The position numbers were made by a program, and so were the translations under genes. Positions 1 through 8,441 of a stretch of 32,094 nucleotides of DNA are shown piece after piece; within the stretch, counting starts at the first letter, position 1; every line of letters starts with the position of its first letter. The notes under the pieces were generated by a model. That model was not told where the DNA came from and searched no databases. It saw only the letters and a program-made list of their open reading frames with translations. Source of the DNA: Pseudomonadota bacterium (GTDB lineage: Bacteria > Pseudomonadota > Alphaproteobacteria > Rhizobiales > Beijerinckiaceae); NCBI GenBank assembly GCA_023426505.1, contig JAFAAP010000036.1:1-32094 (forward strand), read 5' to 3'.

Positions 1-116
1 CACGTCCCTGTCTGCGCAGGCCTGCGTCAGACGGTCCACGCGACCGCTGCGGCCCGTGAAGCAGAAACTCTCGCGGCGTGAGCCCGGGAAGCCCCGCCGT
101 TCACAGCGGGGAGCCA
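1..116 (+). mobile_element. Right end of an IS200/IS605-like element (partial)
   Basis: The first bases hold a GC-rich hairpin: CCCCGC at 92-97 and GCGGGG at 106-111 with an 8-nt loop, preceded by GAAG and followed by GAGCCATCAC. This arrangement looks like the subterminal right-end hairpin of IS200/IS605-family elements. The upstream bases would then be the 3' end of a tnpB-type gene (an open frame runs from base 1 to a TGA at 79-81), but that short C-terminus is not recognisable on its own. The neighbouring minus-strand gene stops at 117-119, right at the proposed element end. Based on pattern recognition only. Confidence 0.4.
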
Positions 117-389
117 TCACAGCTGACGGTCCTGCATCTCAGAGGGGCGGCTCCGGACCGAAAAGCCCCTTAGGCTGAGATACCGGGAGACTGCCATCGT
201 CTCGACATAACTTGTCACAATCCGAACCTCCTCGGGTTCTTGGCTGTTGCGGTTGAACTCCTGCGCTACCATCTTTCGAGCGCGGTCGGAAAGCGCCTGA
301 ACAGCCCAGCCAAACTCACCGGCACGGACGATCTGAAAGTCGATGTGGATTCTGCCTTCCTCTGCGGAAAGTCGCTCCTGGTCCAGCAT
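117..389 (-). CDS. Small hypothetical protein, 90 aa
   Basis: The product is a 90-residue soluble protein starting MLDQERLSAEEG, with no signal peptide or membrane segment and no family I recognise. The start is chosen at 389 because GGAGGAG lies five bases upstream of that ATG; a longer frame to 419 lacks such a site. The stop at 117-119 coincides with the proposed end of the IS200/IS605-like element, so the natural C-terminus may have been replaced by insertion. A short perfect hairpin (CATGCC-TCC-GGCATG, 535-549) lies upstream. Function unknown. Confidence 0.6.
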   Translation of the reverse strand: MLDQERLSAEEGRIHIDFQIVRAGEFGWAVQALSDRARKMVAQEFNRNSQEPEEVRIVTSYVETMAVSRYLSLRGFSVRSRPSEMQDRQL

Positions 390-563
390 CTGAACTCCTC
401 CGATGTCGGCACGAAGCAACGTGAAATCACTCTGCTTCTTACAAGGTCGCCCGATCTTGACAGTATTGCAGTCACTCTTTGGAAGGAAATGAGGGTGATG
501 CCACCTCTCGGAGGGAGTACGTAATCAACCGTCCCATGCCTCCGGCATGATCTATGTCTTCTG

Positions 564-758
564 CTACGGCAGAAGGACGGCACCTTCAGAGAAGGGTTCG
601 ATAACAAGGGCAAGCTTTACCAAACGAAGCGTATCGCTTTCGAGCGGACCGGCCTCGGAACAAGCCCGCCCAAGGGCGGCAAAGGCATTCCAGATGTCGG
701 GGTAGAGTTGTGCAATCCTGCTGGCGCCAGAGGGCAGGACCTCAGGTGCTTCCGCCAT
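564..758 (-). pseudogene. Carboxymuconolactone decarboxylase (AhpD-like) N-terminal remnant
   Basis: The frame starts at an ATG (758) with AGGAGGAACTC directly upstream. It gives about 64 residues, including PDIWNAFAALGRACSEAGPL and LVKLALVIEPFSEGAV, which match the first half of small CMD/AhpD-like proteins. In the family, SEGAV is normally followed by a His-containing stretch (SEGAVHSH) and another 40-50 residues. Here the frame changes to LLP and stops, so the helix with the conserved His and the C-terminal half are missing. The following minus-strand DNA gives no obvious continuation. It is most likely a 3'-truncated remnant that keeps an intact start signal. Confidence 0.6.
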
Positions 759-857
759 GAGTTCCTCCTGAGCAATTGGCAGCGTGTGCCTTGAACAGCT
801 AGAATCCGGCACTGTTTCGTCGATCGCTGGGTCCCCGGCTGATCGCCCTCAAGATCC

Positions 858-2063
858 GTGAGTTTGCAACGACGCCCAATGAACCGAACCCAGTCATCAA
901 CGGCCGCTGAGGTACCGCCTCTAACTGGGTTCGCCTGTCGCGACGGGCGGGAGAGCCTCGTCTTCGGAGAGCGGGCAGACGGCACAATGGCACATATCTC
1001 GGAGGTTTCTTCCGGTCTTGAGTGCAGCTGCGTCTGCCCAGGATGCGGCACCCGTCTCGTCGCCCGCAAAGGCAATAAGCAGGACCATCACTTCGGGCAC
1101 CATGGAGTAGAGGACGGTCGGCCCTGCCAGACCGGTCCGGAAACAGCCCTGCACAGGTTTGCCAAGGAGGTGCTCGCCCGCCGTCTTGAACTCGAGCTGC
1201 CGCCCCTGGCGATCGGCGAGGGTCCAGGCAAATGGGTCGGATATCCAGGAGGGACCTATCGTTTCGATGCGGCATTTCTGGAGAGCCGACTCGGCGAGAT
1301 CGTCCCCGATGTGATTGTCCGCAAGGGCGAGCGTCACCTCTTGGTCGAGTTCCTGGTCACGCATGCCTGCGACGAGGCCAAGATCGCCCGGATCGCTGCC
1401 ATGGATGTGGCCGCCATTGAAATTGACTTGTCACGGCGTCCTCGCGACACCTCCCGTCGAGACCTTGAGGAGGCAATCCTCACCGCCGCGCCACGGAAAT
1501 GGCTGCACAACCCGAAGCTCCGCGCAGCCCAAGATGAGCGGGAGAAACGAGCCCGGGAGCGGGATCAGGTCCTGGCTCGGGCAGCCGCGCCCTTACGGAG
1601 AGCCTACCTGGCCTCTTGTGCGGAGGTCCGCTCGATGCAAACCTCCTGTTTGGCGTACGACCGGATCATCCGCCGTCACTTGGCTCATGCCGTTGGCATC
1701 GAAGTGCCGGGGATCGGCTGCTTCACGGTGCCGCCGCGGGATTGGCAGGCCCTGATTCTGGCCGATGCGGCGGATATCGCAGCTTCGGGAGGCAAAGGGC
1801 TCATCACCATCGCCGGTGCCTTGCGGAAGATTGGACAGCGGGGTTGGTTACGCCGCCGGTTCAACCGGCTTACCGATGCAGAGGCCGCTGCTATTCGGGC
1901 CGATGGAACGCCCTTTGACCACCCGGGCAGTGCAGTCGCAGCGTGGGCAACGACCCTGTCACGGCTCGGCATTCTTCTTCCAGCCGGAGGTGAAGATCGA
2001 TGGATCGTTTGGCAGCGAACGACTGGCGCGCTGCAAGGACGTCACACAGCTAAGCACTCGTGA
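858..2063 (+). CDS. CoiA-like competence/nuclease family protein
   Basis: This 401-residue protein resembles the CoiA-like family (zinc-binding N-terminus plus a PD-(D/E)XK nuclease-like core). A Cys/His cluster is visible: C60-x2-C63 followed by HHFGHH at 77-82, the usual 'CPxCG...HFAH' layout. The nuclease-like core follows: PDV with D151, VEF with E164 and K175, the order expected for a PD-(D/E)XK fold. The C-terminal 200 residues are helical, basic and not assignable. CoiA proteins are linked to transformation in Gram-positive bacteria; here no competence genes are nearby, so the role is open. The start is uncertain: GTG at 858 or ATG at 879, neither with a strong ribosome site. Confidence 0.7.
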   Translation: MSLQRRPMNRTQSSTAAEVPPLTGFACRDGRESLVFGERADGTMAHISEVSSGLECSCVCPGCGTRLVARKGNKQDHHFGHHGVEDGRPCQTGPETALHRFAKEVLARRLELELPPLAIGEGPGKWVGYPGGTYRFDAAFLESRLGEIVPDVIVRKGERHLLVEFLVTHACDEAKIARIAAMDVAAIEIDLSRRPRDTSRRDLEEAILTAAPRKWLHNPKLRAAQDEREKRARERDQVLARAAAPLRRAYLASCAEVRSMQTSCLAYDRIIRRHLAHAVGIEVPGIGCFTVPPRDWQALILADAADIAASGGKGLITIAGALRKIGQRGWLRRRFNRLTDAEAAAIRADGTPFDHPGSAVAAWATTLSRLGILLPAGGEDRWIVWQRTTGALQGRHTAKHS

Positions 2064-2186
2064 TCAGTCTCGTGAACGGAACCCACTCTGGATCCATGCT
2101 ACCTTCTCAATACCAGGAGTGCACCAGGAGCCTTGCGAAGATTTAGCGGGCGCAAAGCCCGGGACCATGAGTTCAGGAGTTGATCC

Positions 2187-2339
2187 ATGTCGAAGGAGCT
2201 TCTTCTTGCTGGTGCTTTGCTGGCCTCCCTTGACCCCGCAGCGGCGGGTATCATGGGCAGTGTGACAGGCGCCATCGTGAGTGGCATCGCCGACCAGCAG
2301 CAGCCGGAGTTCCGTTCGTATTTCGCGTGCGTCTGCTGA
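2187..2339 (+). CDS. Possible small exported protein, 50 aa
   Basis: A short frame starts MSKELLLAGALLASLDPAAAG and ends FRSYFACVC. AGGAG lies seven bases before the ATG, a good ribosome site. The N-terminus has a lysine, a hydrophobic stretch and an AxA-like site, so it could be a signal peptide, though an Asp interrupts it. The last residues contain two cysteines. It may be an intact mini-protein or the front of a gene cut short by the TGA at 2337-2339. It lies downstream of the CoiA-like gene on the same strand. No family recognised. Confidence 0.4.
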   Translation: MSKELLLAGALLASLDPAAAGIMGSVTGAIVSGIADQQQPEFRSYFACVC

Positions 2340-2568
2340 TGCCAATGGCCTCTCCCTGTTCTCCTCAGAGGTGTGATCCGGCTTTGACGACGGGAATGGC
2401 TCCTGCGCTCCACGGTGGCAACTGGCGCTTGCCAGCCAGCGCTGACAGCATGGCGGCCGAGCCAGACCACTAACTCCGAAGCGACAATCGACCCGGGAAC
2501 GACTGCCGTAGGTTCTTGGTGGATCCGAAGCGCTTCGTCGGAACAGACGAGCGCCATTCCGGGCGAGG

Positions 2569-2898
2569 GTGATGATGAATCGCACACCGGCACAGATCCA
2601 GGCCATTGCTGGTGGGGCAGAGAGAACCAACGGCATAGCCGAGGTTGGCCTGTTCTGGGCTCAGGCACAGGGCAGCTCTCGACCGCATGCCTCGGCAAAT
2701 CTCGCCTTCACCATCGGCGGCCCTGGGATAGGCGATCCCTTCACGCACTATTTCTCTGAGCAGGAGCGGTGGAGCGCCGAGTTGATGAAGCTCCTGGATC
2801 TCCCGACGAGAGTTTACTGGTACGATCAGAAAGGCGCTCCGAAGGTCTATGCCCTCTGCCAAGAGGCTGGCCTGTTGATCTACTCGCGCAATGTCTGA
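2569..2898 (+). CDS. Hypothetical protein, about 107 aa
   Basis: This 107-109 residue soluble protein has a normal residue mix; a stretch such as WSAELMKLLDLPTRVYWYDQKGAP looks like folded protein. GTG 2569, ATG 2572 and ATG 2575 are all possible starts; GGGCGAGGG lies just upstream and suits 2572 or 2575. No domain recognised. Its stop overlaps the ATG of the next small ORF by eight bases (AATGTCTGA), suggesting translational coupling. Antisense frames across it have no start signals and look like shadows. Confidence 0.5.
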   Translation: MMMNRTPAQIQAIAGGAERTNGIAEVGLFWAQAQGSSRPHASANLAFTIGGPGIGDPFTHYFSEQERWSAELMKLLDLPTRVYWYDQKGAPKVYALCQEAGLLIYSRNV

Positions 2899-3043
2899 CG
2901 AGTGGCCCTCCATCTGGCGGATTCGGTTCTTCATTCGGGCGACCAAGCCCAGTACTAAGCAGTTCTGGTGCCACGGGATAAAGCGGGCTGCGGCTTGGGT
3001 GAGGAGCGGTTACGCGCCGGCCCCACGCCAGTGGCATCGGTAA
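2891..3043 (+). CDS. Small basic protein, 50 aa, coupled to the preceding ORF
   Basis: This short frame begins MSDEWPSIWRIRFFIRATKP and ends at TAA 3041-3043. It is rich in Arg, Lys and Trp with no acidic tail, so it could bind nucleic acid or membrane surfaces, but nothing more can be said. The evidence for translation is the eight-base overlap with the stop of the preceding gene, a layout typical of coupled pairs. It converges on the glycosidase gene at 3066. Confidence 0.4.
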   Translation: MSDEWPSIWRIRFFIRATKPSTKQFWCHGIKRAAAWVRSGYAPAPRQWHR

Positions 3044-3065
3044 CGTGCGAACAGATCAGAAGGGC

Positions 3066-4310
3066 TCACCCGTCGCTCCCGGACCACGCCAGTTCGTCGG
3101 CGAGTGGCCGACAAAGGGATCGGGTCCCGTCCTCATCGAGATAGCCGAAGAGCCCAGTCGGGCAATGCCGGTCGTCGTTCCAGCCCGGATAGTCCAGAAT
3201 GGGATACAGACAGAGCCCATCAACCGGAATGCCTGCTCTCCGCGCCGCGATCACCTCGTGACCCATGATGCGAATCCAAGCCGGCCGCAGGTCACCCTCA
3301 ATCCCGGTCTCGGCAACAAACAGCGGGCGTCCGTAGCGCTCATAGATGTCGCCCAGCAGGCTGGAGAAGGGGCGGTACTGTGGATGATCGACCGCAATCG
3401 GCAGGTCTCCATCGATCCATTGATTGTGAAGGTAATAATTCACACCAACGATATCGACATAGTCGGGCCGGCCACCCAGCTCGGGGCGGCTGCGACCAGA
3501 CAGGAAATCGAGGGCCTCAAACTGCGCAAGGGTGTAATGCTGGGCTGCTCGGACGTCACGTGGGTGGTCGGAGCGTGGAACGACGTGGATGGCAGGCTCC
3601 GCGTGAACGATGCGGGCGCGGGGGTCGACCTCGCGCACCGCCTCAATGGCTGCCATCGCGGCTCGCACCAAGACTGTCTTGAGCTCATTGCCGCGCCCAG
3701 ACGCAAGGGGATTGATGTAGGCGAGGCTCCCGCCAGCCCAAGACCAGAAGGAGATCTCGTTCACCGGTACATAGAAGGGAATGACATCGGTTTCATCGCG
3801 GACAACCTGTGCGGCCGCGCGCGCAAAGCGGGCAAAGCGGTCGATGAACGCAGGCGACCAGATGTCGAGATCGTCCGGCCAGCCCCAATGACAGATGTCC
3901 CAGATGACTTGGGTTTCACTGTCCCGCGCCGCCCGAAGCTGGGGCAAAAAGCTTGACCAGTCATAGTGACCGGGCATGCCCTCGATCAGATGCCAGCGCA
4001 AGCCATCGCGCACGGTCCGGATCCCATGCTCCGCCAGCATCCTGTAATCGGCCTCCGCACATTTATCGTGGCCTGTGGCTGCAATTAAATCGAGCCGCCG
4101 CCCATGTTGGTGCCGATGAGTTGAGCACTCAAATCCGCCGACTAGGAAGCTTGCGAACAGGTCCGAGCGTATGGTGCAGAGCGCCTGCGGCGACAGATCG
4201 GCCGCGTAACTCCTGAGAGCTTGATGGAGCTTCCTCTCATTCTCAGCGGCTCGGTCTCCACCAACGATCGCACTGGCTTCGACCGCCCTGTCATTCTCCA
4301 AGTCCCGCAT
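3066..4310 (-). CDS. Clan GH-A glycoside hydrolase (GH1-like), cytoplasmic
   Basis: This 414-residue enzyme has the two catalytic glutamates of retaining clan-A glycosidases: E185 in VPVNE (acid/base, end of strand 4) and E334 in FVAETG (nucleophile, end of strand 7). GVNYY near 289-293 and WDICHWGWPDDLDIW near 137-151 also resemble GH1 beta-glycosidases. It is shorter than typical GH1 enzymes, and residues 1-55 are helical and unrelated. There is no signal peptide, so it should act in the cytoplasm. GGGAG precedes the ATG. It lies 29 bp downstream of the ABC exporter gene on the same strand, presumably one operon. Substrate unknown; a beta-glycoside is likely. Confidence 0.75.
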   Translation of the reverse strand: MRDLENDRAVEASAIVGGDRAAENERKLHQALRSYAADLSPQALCTIRSDLFASFLVGGFECSTHRHQHGRRLDLIAATGHDKCAEADYRMLAEHGIRTVRDGLRWHLIEGMPGHYDWSSFLPQLRAARDSETQVIWDICHWGWPDDLDIWSPAFIDRFARFARAAAQVVRDETDVIPFYVPVNEISFWSWAGGSLAYINPLASGRGNELKTVLVRAAMAAIEAVREVDPRARIVHAEPAIHVVPRSDHPRDVRAAQHYTLAQFEALDFLSGRSRPELGGRPDYVDIVGVNYYLHNQWIDGDLPIAVDHPQYRPFSSLLGDIYERYGRPLFVAETGIEGDLRPAWIRIMGHEVIAARRAGIPVDGLCLYPILDYPGWNDDRHCPTGLFGYLDEDGTRSLCRPLADELAWSGSDG

Positions 4311-4339
4311 TTTCTGCTCCCGGGTTAGGCCCGCGGCGC

Positions 4340-6322
4340 CTAGCCCTGGTGCCGTATGTGAGGCGGCCTAGGGCTTGATTGCCGGCTATCGAGTTCGATC
4401 TTCGCGTCTGAACGACCAATCGCTCCAGACCACATTCTGGCGTAGTGACCGTTCAGCCTAAGGAGTTCGTGATGGGTACCCCGCTCAACGATGCGGCCGT
4501 CATCCATGGCGAAGACCTGATCACATCCGACAACGCTCTCGAGCCGATGCGTCACGAGCACGATCGTGCGTCCGCCCCTGAGGGACCACAGCGTTTCCAG
4601 GAGGAGCTGTTCATGGTGCGGATCAAGGGCACTGGTCGGTTCATCCAAAATAAGGAAAGGCGCGCGTGTCAGCAGAGCCCGGGCAATGGCAAGACGCTGA
4701 CGCTGTCCGCCGGAGAGGTTCTGCCCGCCTTCAGCCAGAATGGTCTCGTAGCCCTCGGAGAGCTTTTCGACGAAGGCCGCAGCGCCGGCCAGCTCGGCGG
4801 CCCGCTCGATCTCATACCGGCTCGCACCCGGCCGGCCATAAGCAATATTGGCGGCGATGCTCGCCGGGAGCATGAGGCTGTCCTGTGCAACGAGTGCCAT
4901 ATGCGCGCGGGCATGAGTCAGCCGAGCCGCGCGGAGATCAACCCCATCCAGGCGCAGGGACCCTGCGGTCGGGTCATAAAGGCGCAACAGCAGCGCCAGA
5001 AGCGTGCTCTTTCCAGCGCCACTCGGCCCGACGAACGCCACCATCTCGCCAGGCCCGATCGTGGCGCACAGATCATGGAGAATCGGATGACCGGGTCGAT
5101 AGGCAAATCCGACTTGGTCCAGCACCAGCGTCCGCGAAGAGACAGGCAGGTCCTCGGCCCTGGGATCTTCGGTGATCGTCTCCGGCGTATCAAGGATCCG
5201 AAACACCCGACGCGTCGCGGCCTCATGGAGCCGGACCTTTGCGACGAACTCAGTCAGCCACTTCAGCGGCTCCCAAAGCTTGCGGATGTAATCCATAAAG
5301 ACAATGAGAAGACCCACCGTCATCCCGTCTTGCACCGGAGACAGAATTTGGTCACGGTACACGAGGTAGCCGCCGTAGCCGAGAATGATCGCGCCTCCTA
5401 CGGCGAGTATGCTGTCGCGAAGCAAAGGATAGAGCTGCTCCTGAAGGTTCAAGCGCAACAGCGCCCGAACGCTGCGCCCGACGGCGCTGCGAAAGCGGCG
5501 GAACTCATAGGCCTCCCGTTGATAGGTCTGGGCCAGCGGCACTCGCGTCATCGCCTGCTGGATGAAGCTGGTGAGATCGGCGTCGATCTGTTTCGACGCG
5601 AGAGCCCGCTCATGGATTCGGACGCCGAAGCGCCAGTTGCTCCAGAGCATGAACGGAGCCACCGTGAAGGCCGCTAGTGTGAGAGAAATGTCTTGCGACA
5701 GGAGAATGGCCGTCATCACCACTAGCATGACGGCCGCGACGCTCGTGCCGATCACCGTGTCCAGGATGCCCCAAGGACCGAAGGCATCGCTGGTCAGCCG
5801 ATAGATCGCGTCGCCCTGAGGGCGGGTCTGGTGATAGGTAAGGCCGAGGTGCTGGAGCTTCCGGAACAGATCGAAGCGCACCCGTGTGGTACCCCGATAG
5901 TTCAGGCGATAGTTGATCATCATCCGGCCGAACCAAACCAGATAACCGATGATGTAGAGCCCCATGCCCATCAGGACGAGGCCAACGATCTGCCCAACCT
6001 TGTCGGCGGGCAGGAGCGACAGGAAGAGGCCGTGCACCCAATCCCCTTTGGGTTGGCCCGTCAGCACGCTATCGATCAGAACCGCCAGCGGCCAGGCCTC
6101 AAGCAGGCCTACGCAAACAGACACGCCGATCAGAGCAACGAGGGTAGCGATCCAAACCCAGTCGGCCGCAAAGTACGCTGACGCGCGGCGGTAGACGGAA
6201 TAGGCCTCGACGTCGATTTGGTCGGATTGCTCAGTGTCCAGGAGTCTCCTCCTAACGGAGGACAGAGCGACACAAGTGGCTGTGCCTCTCCCCTCCTGCT
6301 GAAGCGCTTCAAATGGCAACAC
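4340..6322 (-). CDS. ABC exporter, fused permease and ATPase (MsbA-like)
   Basis: A type IV half-transporter: a six-helix transmembrane domain (about residues 52-360) is followed by an ATPase with Walker A GPSGAGKST (432-440), Q-loop Q480, signature LSGGQ (536-540), Walker B LILDEPTSALD and a switch His in THRLES. Such proteins dimerise in the inner membrane and export lipids, glycans or small molecules. The start is doubtful. GTG 6322 lies within a plausible promoter, while AGGAGG sits six bases before an in-frame CTG at 6241 (codon 28), so the protein may start there (633 aa). The gene leads the probable operon with the glycosidase, suggesting the two handle one glycosylated compound. Confidence 0.9.
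   Translation of the reverse strand: MLPFEALQQEGRGTATCVALSSVRRRLLDTEQSDQIDVEAYSVYRRASAYFAADWVWIATLVALIGVSVCVGLLEAWPLAVLIDSVLTGQPKGDWVHGLFLSLLPADKVGQIVGLVLMGMGLYIIGYLVWFGRMMINYRLNYRGTTRVRFDLFRKLQHLGLTYHQTRPQGDAIYRLTSDAFGPWGILDTVIGTSVAAVMLVVMTAILLSQDISLTLAAFTVAPFMLWSNWRFGVRIHERALASKQIDADLTSFIQQAMTRVPLAQTYQREAYEFRRFRSAVGRSVRALLRLNLQEQLYPLLRDSILAVGGAIILGYGGYLVYRDQILSPVQDGMTVGLLIVFMDYIRKLWEPLKWLTEFVAKVRLHEAATRRVFRILDTPETITEDPRAEDLPVSSRTLVLDQVGFAYRPGHPILHDLCATIGPGEMVAFVGPSGAGKSTLLALLLRLYDPTAGSLRLDGVDLRAARLTHARAHMALVAQDSLMLPASIAANIAYGRPGASRYEIERAAELAGAAAFVEKLSEGYETILAEGGQNLSGGQRQRLAIARALLTRAPFLILDEPTSALDPHHEQLLLETLWSLRGGRTIVLVTHRLESVVGCDQVFAMDDGRIVERGTHHELLRLNGHYARMWSGAIGRSDAKIELDSRQSSPRPPHIRHQG
6300..6311. 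promoter_or_regulatory. LacI-type operator-like palindrome
   Basis: TGAAGCGCTTCA is a perfect 12-bp palindrome with a central CG, like operators of LacI/GalR sugar regulators (AAGCGCTT core). It would lie at about +6 to +17 of the proposed minus-strand promoter, where a bound repressor blocks transcription. No LacI-family gene is in the window. A 12-bp palindrome can arise by chance, so this is tentative. Confidence 0.35.
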
Positions 6323-6353
6323 TAATGTAAATGTAATTCACATTCCTTATCAA
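6317..6353 (-). promoter_or_regulatory. Probable sigma-70 promoter of the ABC exporter/glycosidase pair
   Basis: On the minus strand TTGATA (6353-6348) is separated by 18 bases from TACATT (6329-6324), close to the -35 and -10 consensus, within a locally AT-rich stretch. Transcription would begin near 6317. A near-palindrome, AATGTGAATTACATT on the minus strand (6344-6330), lies between the boxes and could bind another regulator. If this is right, GTG 6322 is not the translation start. Confidence 0.4.
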
Positions 6354-6628
6354 GTGAAGGGGCTGTAGGCCCGGGCGCAAATCTGCCCTTGGGGTGAACG
6401 GCGGCTTCAGCAGCCATTCAGGCAGACAAGCCTACAATTTTTTAGTTACGTCTGGTCCGGAATGGCCAGGTGAGACAGAAGACCGCAACTCAAAAGCAGT
6501 AGAAGCGTCCAAATCCCGTTGCCTCCGGCCGCGAATAGCGGCACAGCAGCGGCCTCTCAAAAACAACAAGCAAAACAGCGTCGGCAATCCCATCCGGGCA
6601 GTGTCGGCGCCGGGGCCAATCAACAACC

Positions 6629-8386
6629 ATGTCGAACTCGATTGCGGTGCCGAACCACCCTTCGGCGCAGGGCCGGCGCGCGCCTTGGCGCGTGTTCTTG
6701 GACAATGCATCCAACTGGACTGTCGTCGCCTTCTTTCAGGATGTATGGCGTCTCGCTCAGCCCTATTGGGCGTCCGAGGAGAAATGGTATGCCCGAGGGA
6801 TGCTGACCCTCCTGCTCACGATCAAGCTCGGGGCCATCTATATCTGCGTGCAGCAGAACGAGTGGTACAACAGCTTCCACTCGGCCCTCCAAGCAAATGA
6901 TGTTCAAGCATTCTTAAAGCAGATCGGCATCTTCGGGTTGATCGCCGGCAGCTACACGATCTTGCTCGTGTCGTCTCACTGGGCTGCGGAGAGCTTGAAG
7001 CTGCGGTGGCGTGACTGGCTGGTGCGACAGTACACGGCCGACTGGCTCTCTAGCCGGGCCTATTACAAGATGCAGCTTGAAGGCCGGTCGAGTACCAACC
7101 CGGACCAGCAGATTGTGGAAGATCTCGGCCTGTTTGCTGGGCAGACGCTCAATCTCCTGGTCGGCTTCCTCGATATGTCCGTCAGCCTGATCGCCTTCAC
7201 GAGCATTCTCTGGGGTTTGGGCGGCACCGTCACGGTCGCGGGAATATCAGTGGCTGGCTACATGGTTTTCGCCGTCTTCGGCTACGCGTTCCTGGCGAGT
7301 TGGATTACTCACAAGATCGGCAACCCTCTGGCGGGCCTTCACAGCGCCAACCAGCGCCTGGAAAGTGAGTTCCGGTATGGTCTCGTCCGTCTGCGCGAGA
7401 ATGCCGAGACGGTCGCCTTCTATGGCGGTGAAACCCAGGAGCGGCGCGTTCTCAACGAGCGCTGGCACGGAGTGATCGAGAACTTCTGGGCCATGATGCG
7501 GCGCGAGCGGGCAATGGCATGCTTCACCCACTCCTATACCCAGTTCAGCATCATCGTGCCGTTCCTGCTCTCGGCCCCGCGCTACTTTGCGGGCCAGATT
7601 ACCTTTGGTCAGGTGATGCAGGTCACTGCTGCCTTCGCGACGGTCCAGGGATGCCTGAACTACTTCATCAACAGCTACCGTGAAATCGCGCACTGGAGGG
7701 CGACGACGGAACGTCTGAAGACGTTTCGGGCCGACCTTGATCAAGCACGAGCAGCGGAACACAGCTCCTTTGTCCGGATGCATGGAGCCGGGAGAATTGG
7801 AGTGCAAGATCTGCATCTCTCCCTGCCGAACGGACGCCCGCTTATCAGCGGAGTCGATTTGTCAGTCGAACAGGGCAAGGCGCTGCTCATCAGAGGTCCC
7901 TCGGGGACGGGCAAGAGCACGGTGCTGCGGGCGATTGCGGGCTTGTGGCCCTATGGCCGTGGCAACGTCTGCGTCACGGCTGGTGCCTCCTTCTTTCTGC
8001 CTCAGCGGCCCTACCTGCCGCTTGGAACGCTGCGGCAGGCGATCTTCTATCCCGCTCCGGCAAGAACAGACGACGCGGAGATCAGCCACATCCTGCGCAG
8101 CGTTGGCCTGGAGCATCTGATCGAACGCCTGGACATGGTTGAGCCTTGGAGCCAGCGCCTGTCCGGTGGGGAGCAGCAGCGGCTGGCCTTTGCGCGTGTC
8201 CTGCTGGCCAGGCCGGAAACGGTATTCCTGGATGAGGCAACGTCCGCCCTTGATGAGGAGGCTGAACGCAACGTTTATACGCTGCTGCGCAACGCGGAGT
8301 GGAAGCCCACCATCGTCAGCATCGGCCACCGCTCGACGCTGGTTAATTATCATGACGAGACGCTGGATCTGAAACGGGCGGCCTGA
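6629..8386 (+). CDS. SbmA/BacA-like ABC transporter with fused ATPase (YddA/Rv1819c type)
   Basis: This 585-residue protein has an ABC_membrane_2 (SbmA/BacA-like) domain: an N-terminal helical region, the NPDQQIVEDL motif (157-166) typical of this group, and further membrane segments to about 350. The ATPase follows, with Walker A GPSGTGKST (423-431), LSGGEQQR, Walker B VFLDEATSALDE and a switch His in GHRST. Relatives import peptides, cobalamin or bleomycin, or act on peroxisomal acyl-CoAs; rhizobial BacA-type proteins affect resistance to host peptides. It is divergent from the ABC exporter, with about 300 bp between them. The ATG at 6629 lacks a strong ribosome site. Import is inferred from the family. 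Confidence 0.88.
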   Translation: MSNSIAVPNHPSAQGRRAPWRVFLDNASNWTVVAFFQDVWRLAQPYWASEEKWYARGMLTLLLTIKLGAIYICVQQNEWYNSFHSALQANDVQAFLKQIGIFGLIAGSYTILLVSSHWAAESLKLRWRDWLVRQYTADWLSSRAYYKMQLEGRSSTNPDQQIVEDLGLFAGQTLNLLVGFLDMSVSLIAFTSILWGLGGTVTVAGISVAGYMVFAVFGYAFLASWITHKIGNPLAGLHSANQRLESEFRYGLVRLRENAETVAFYGGETQERRVLNERWHGVIENFWAMMRRERAMACFTHSYTQFSIIVPFLLSAPRYFAGQITFGQVMQVTAAFATVQGCLNYFINSYREIAHWRATTERLKTFRADLDQARAAEHSSFVRMHGAGRIGVQDLHLSLPNGRPLISGVDLSVEQGKALLIRGPSGTGKSTVLRAIAGLWPYGRGNVCVTAGASFFLPQRPYLPLGTLRQAIFYPAPARTDDAEISHILRSVGLEHLIERLDMVEPWSQRLSGGEQQRLAFARVLLARPETVFLDEATSALDEEAERNVYTLLRNAEWKPTIVSIGHRSTLVNYHDETLDLKRAA

Positions 8387-8441
8387 GCGATCTGCTTGGT
8401 GAACCTGCCTGTTGTTGAGCCCTATGGCTTACTTGGGAGAG

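Noticed and set aside
3045..3956. Long plus-strand frame (303 codons)
   Set aside because: Antisense to the glycosidase, whose catalytic motifs are clear; no ribosome site or domain. A shadow of GC-rich codon usage.
4445..5677. Long plus-strand frame (410 codons)
   Set aside because: Lies opposite the ABC exporter, which has all ABC motifs; composition typical of an antisense shadow.
6394..6900. Plus-strand frame spanning the exporter/SbmA-like intergenic region
   Set aside because: It overlaps the SbmA/BacA-like gene in another frame and has no start signal or domain.
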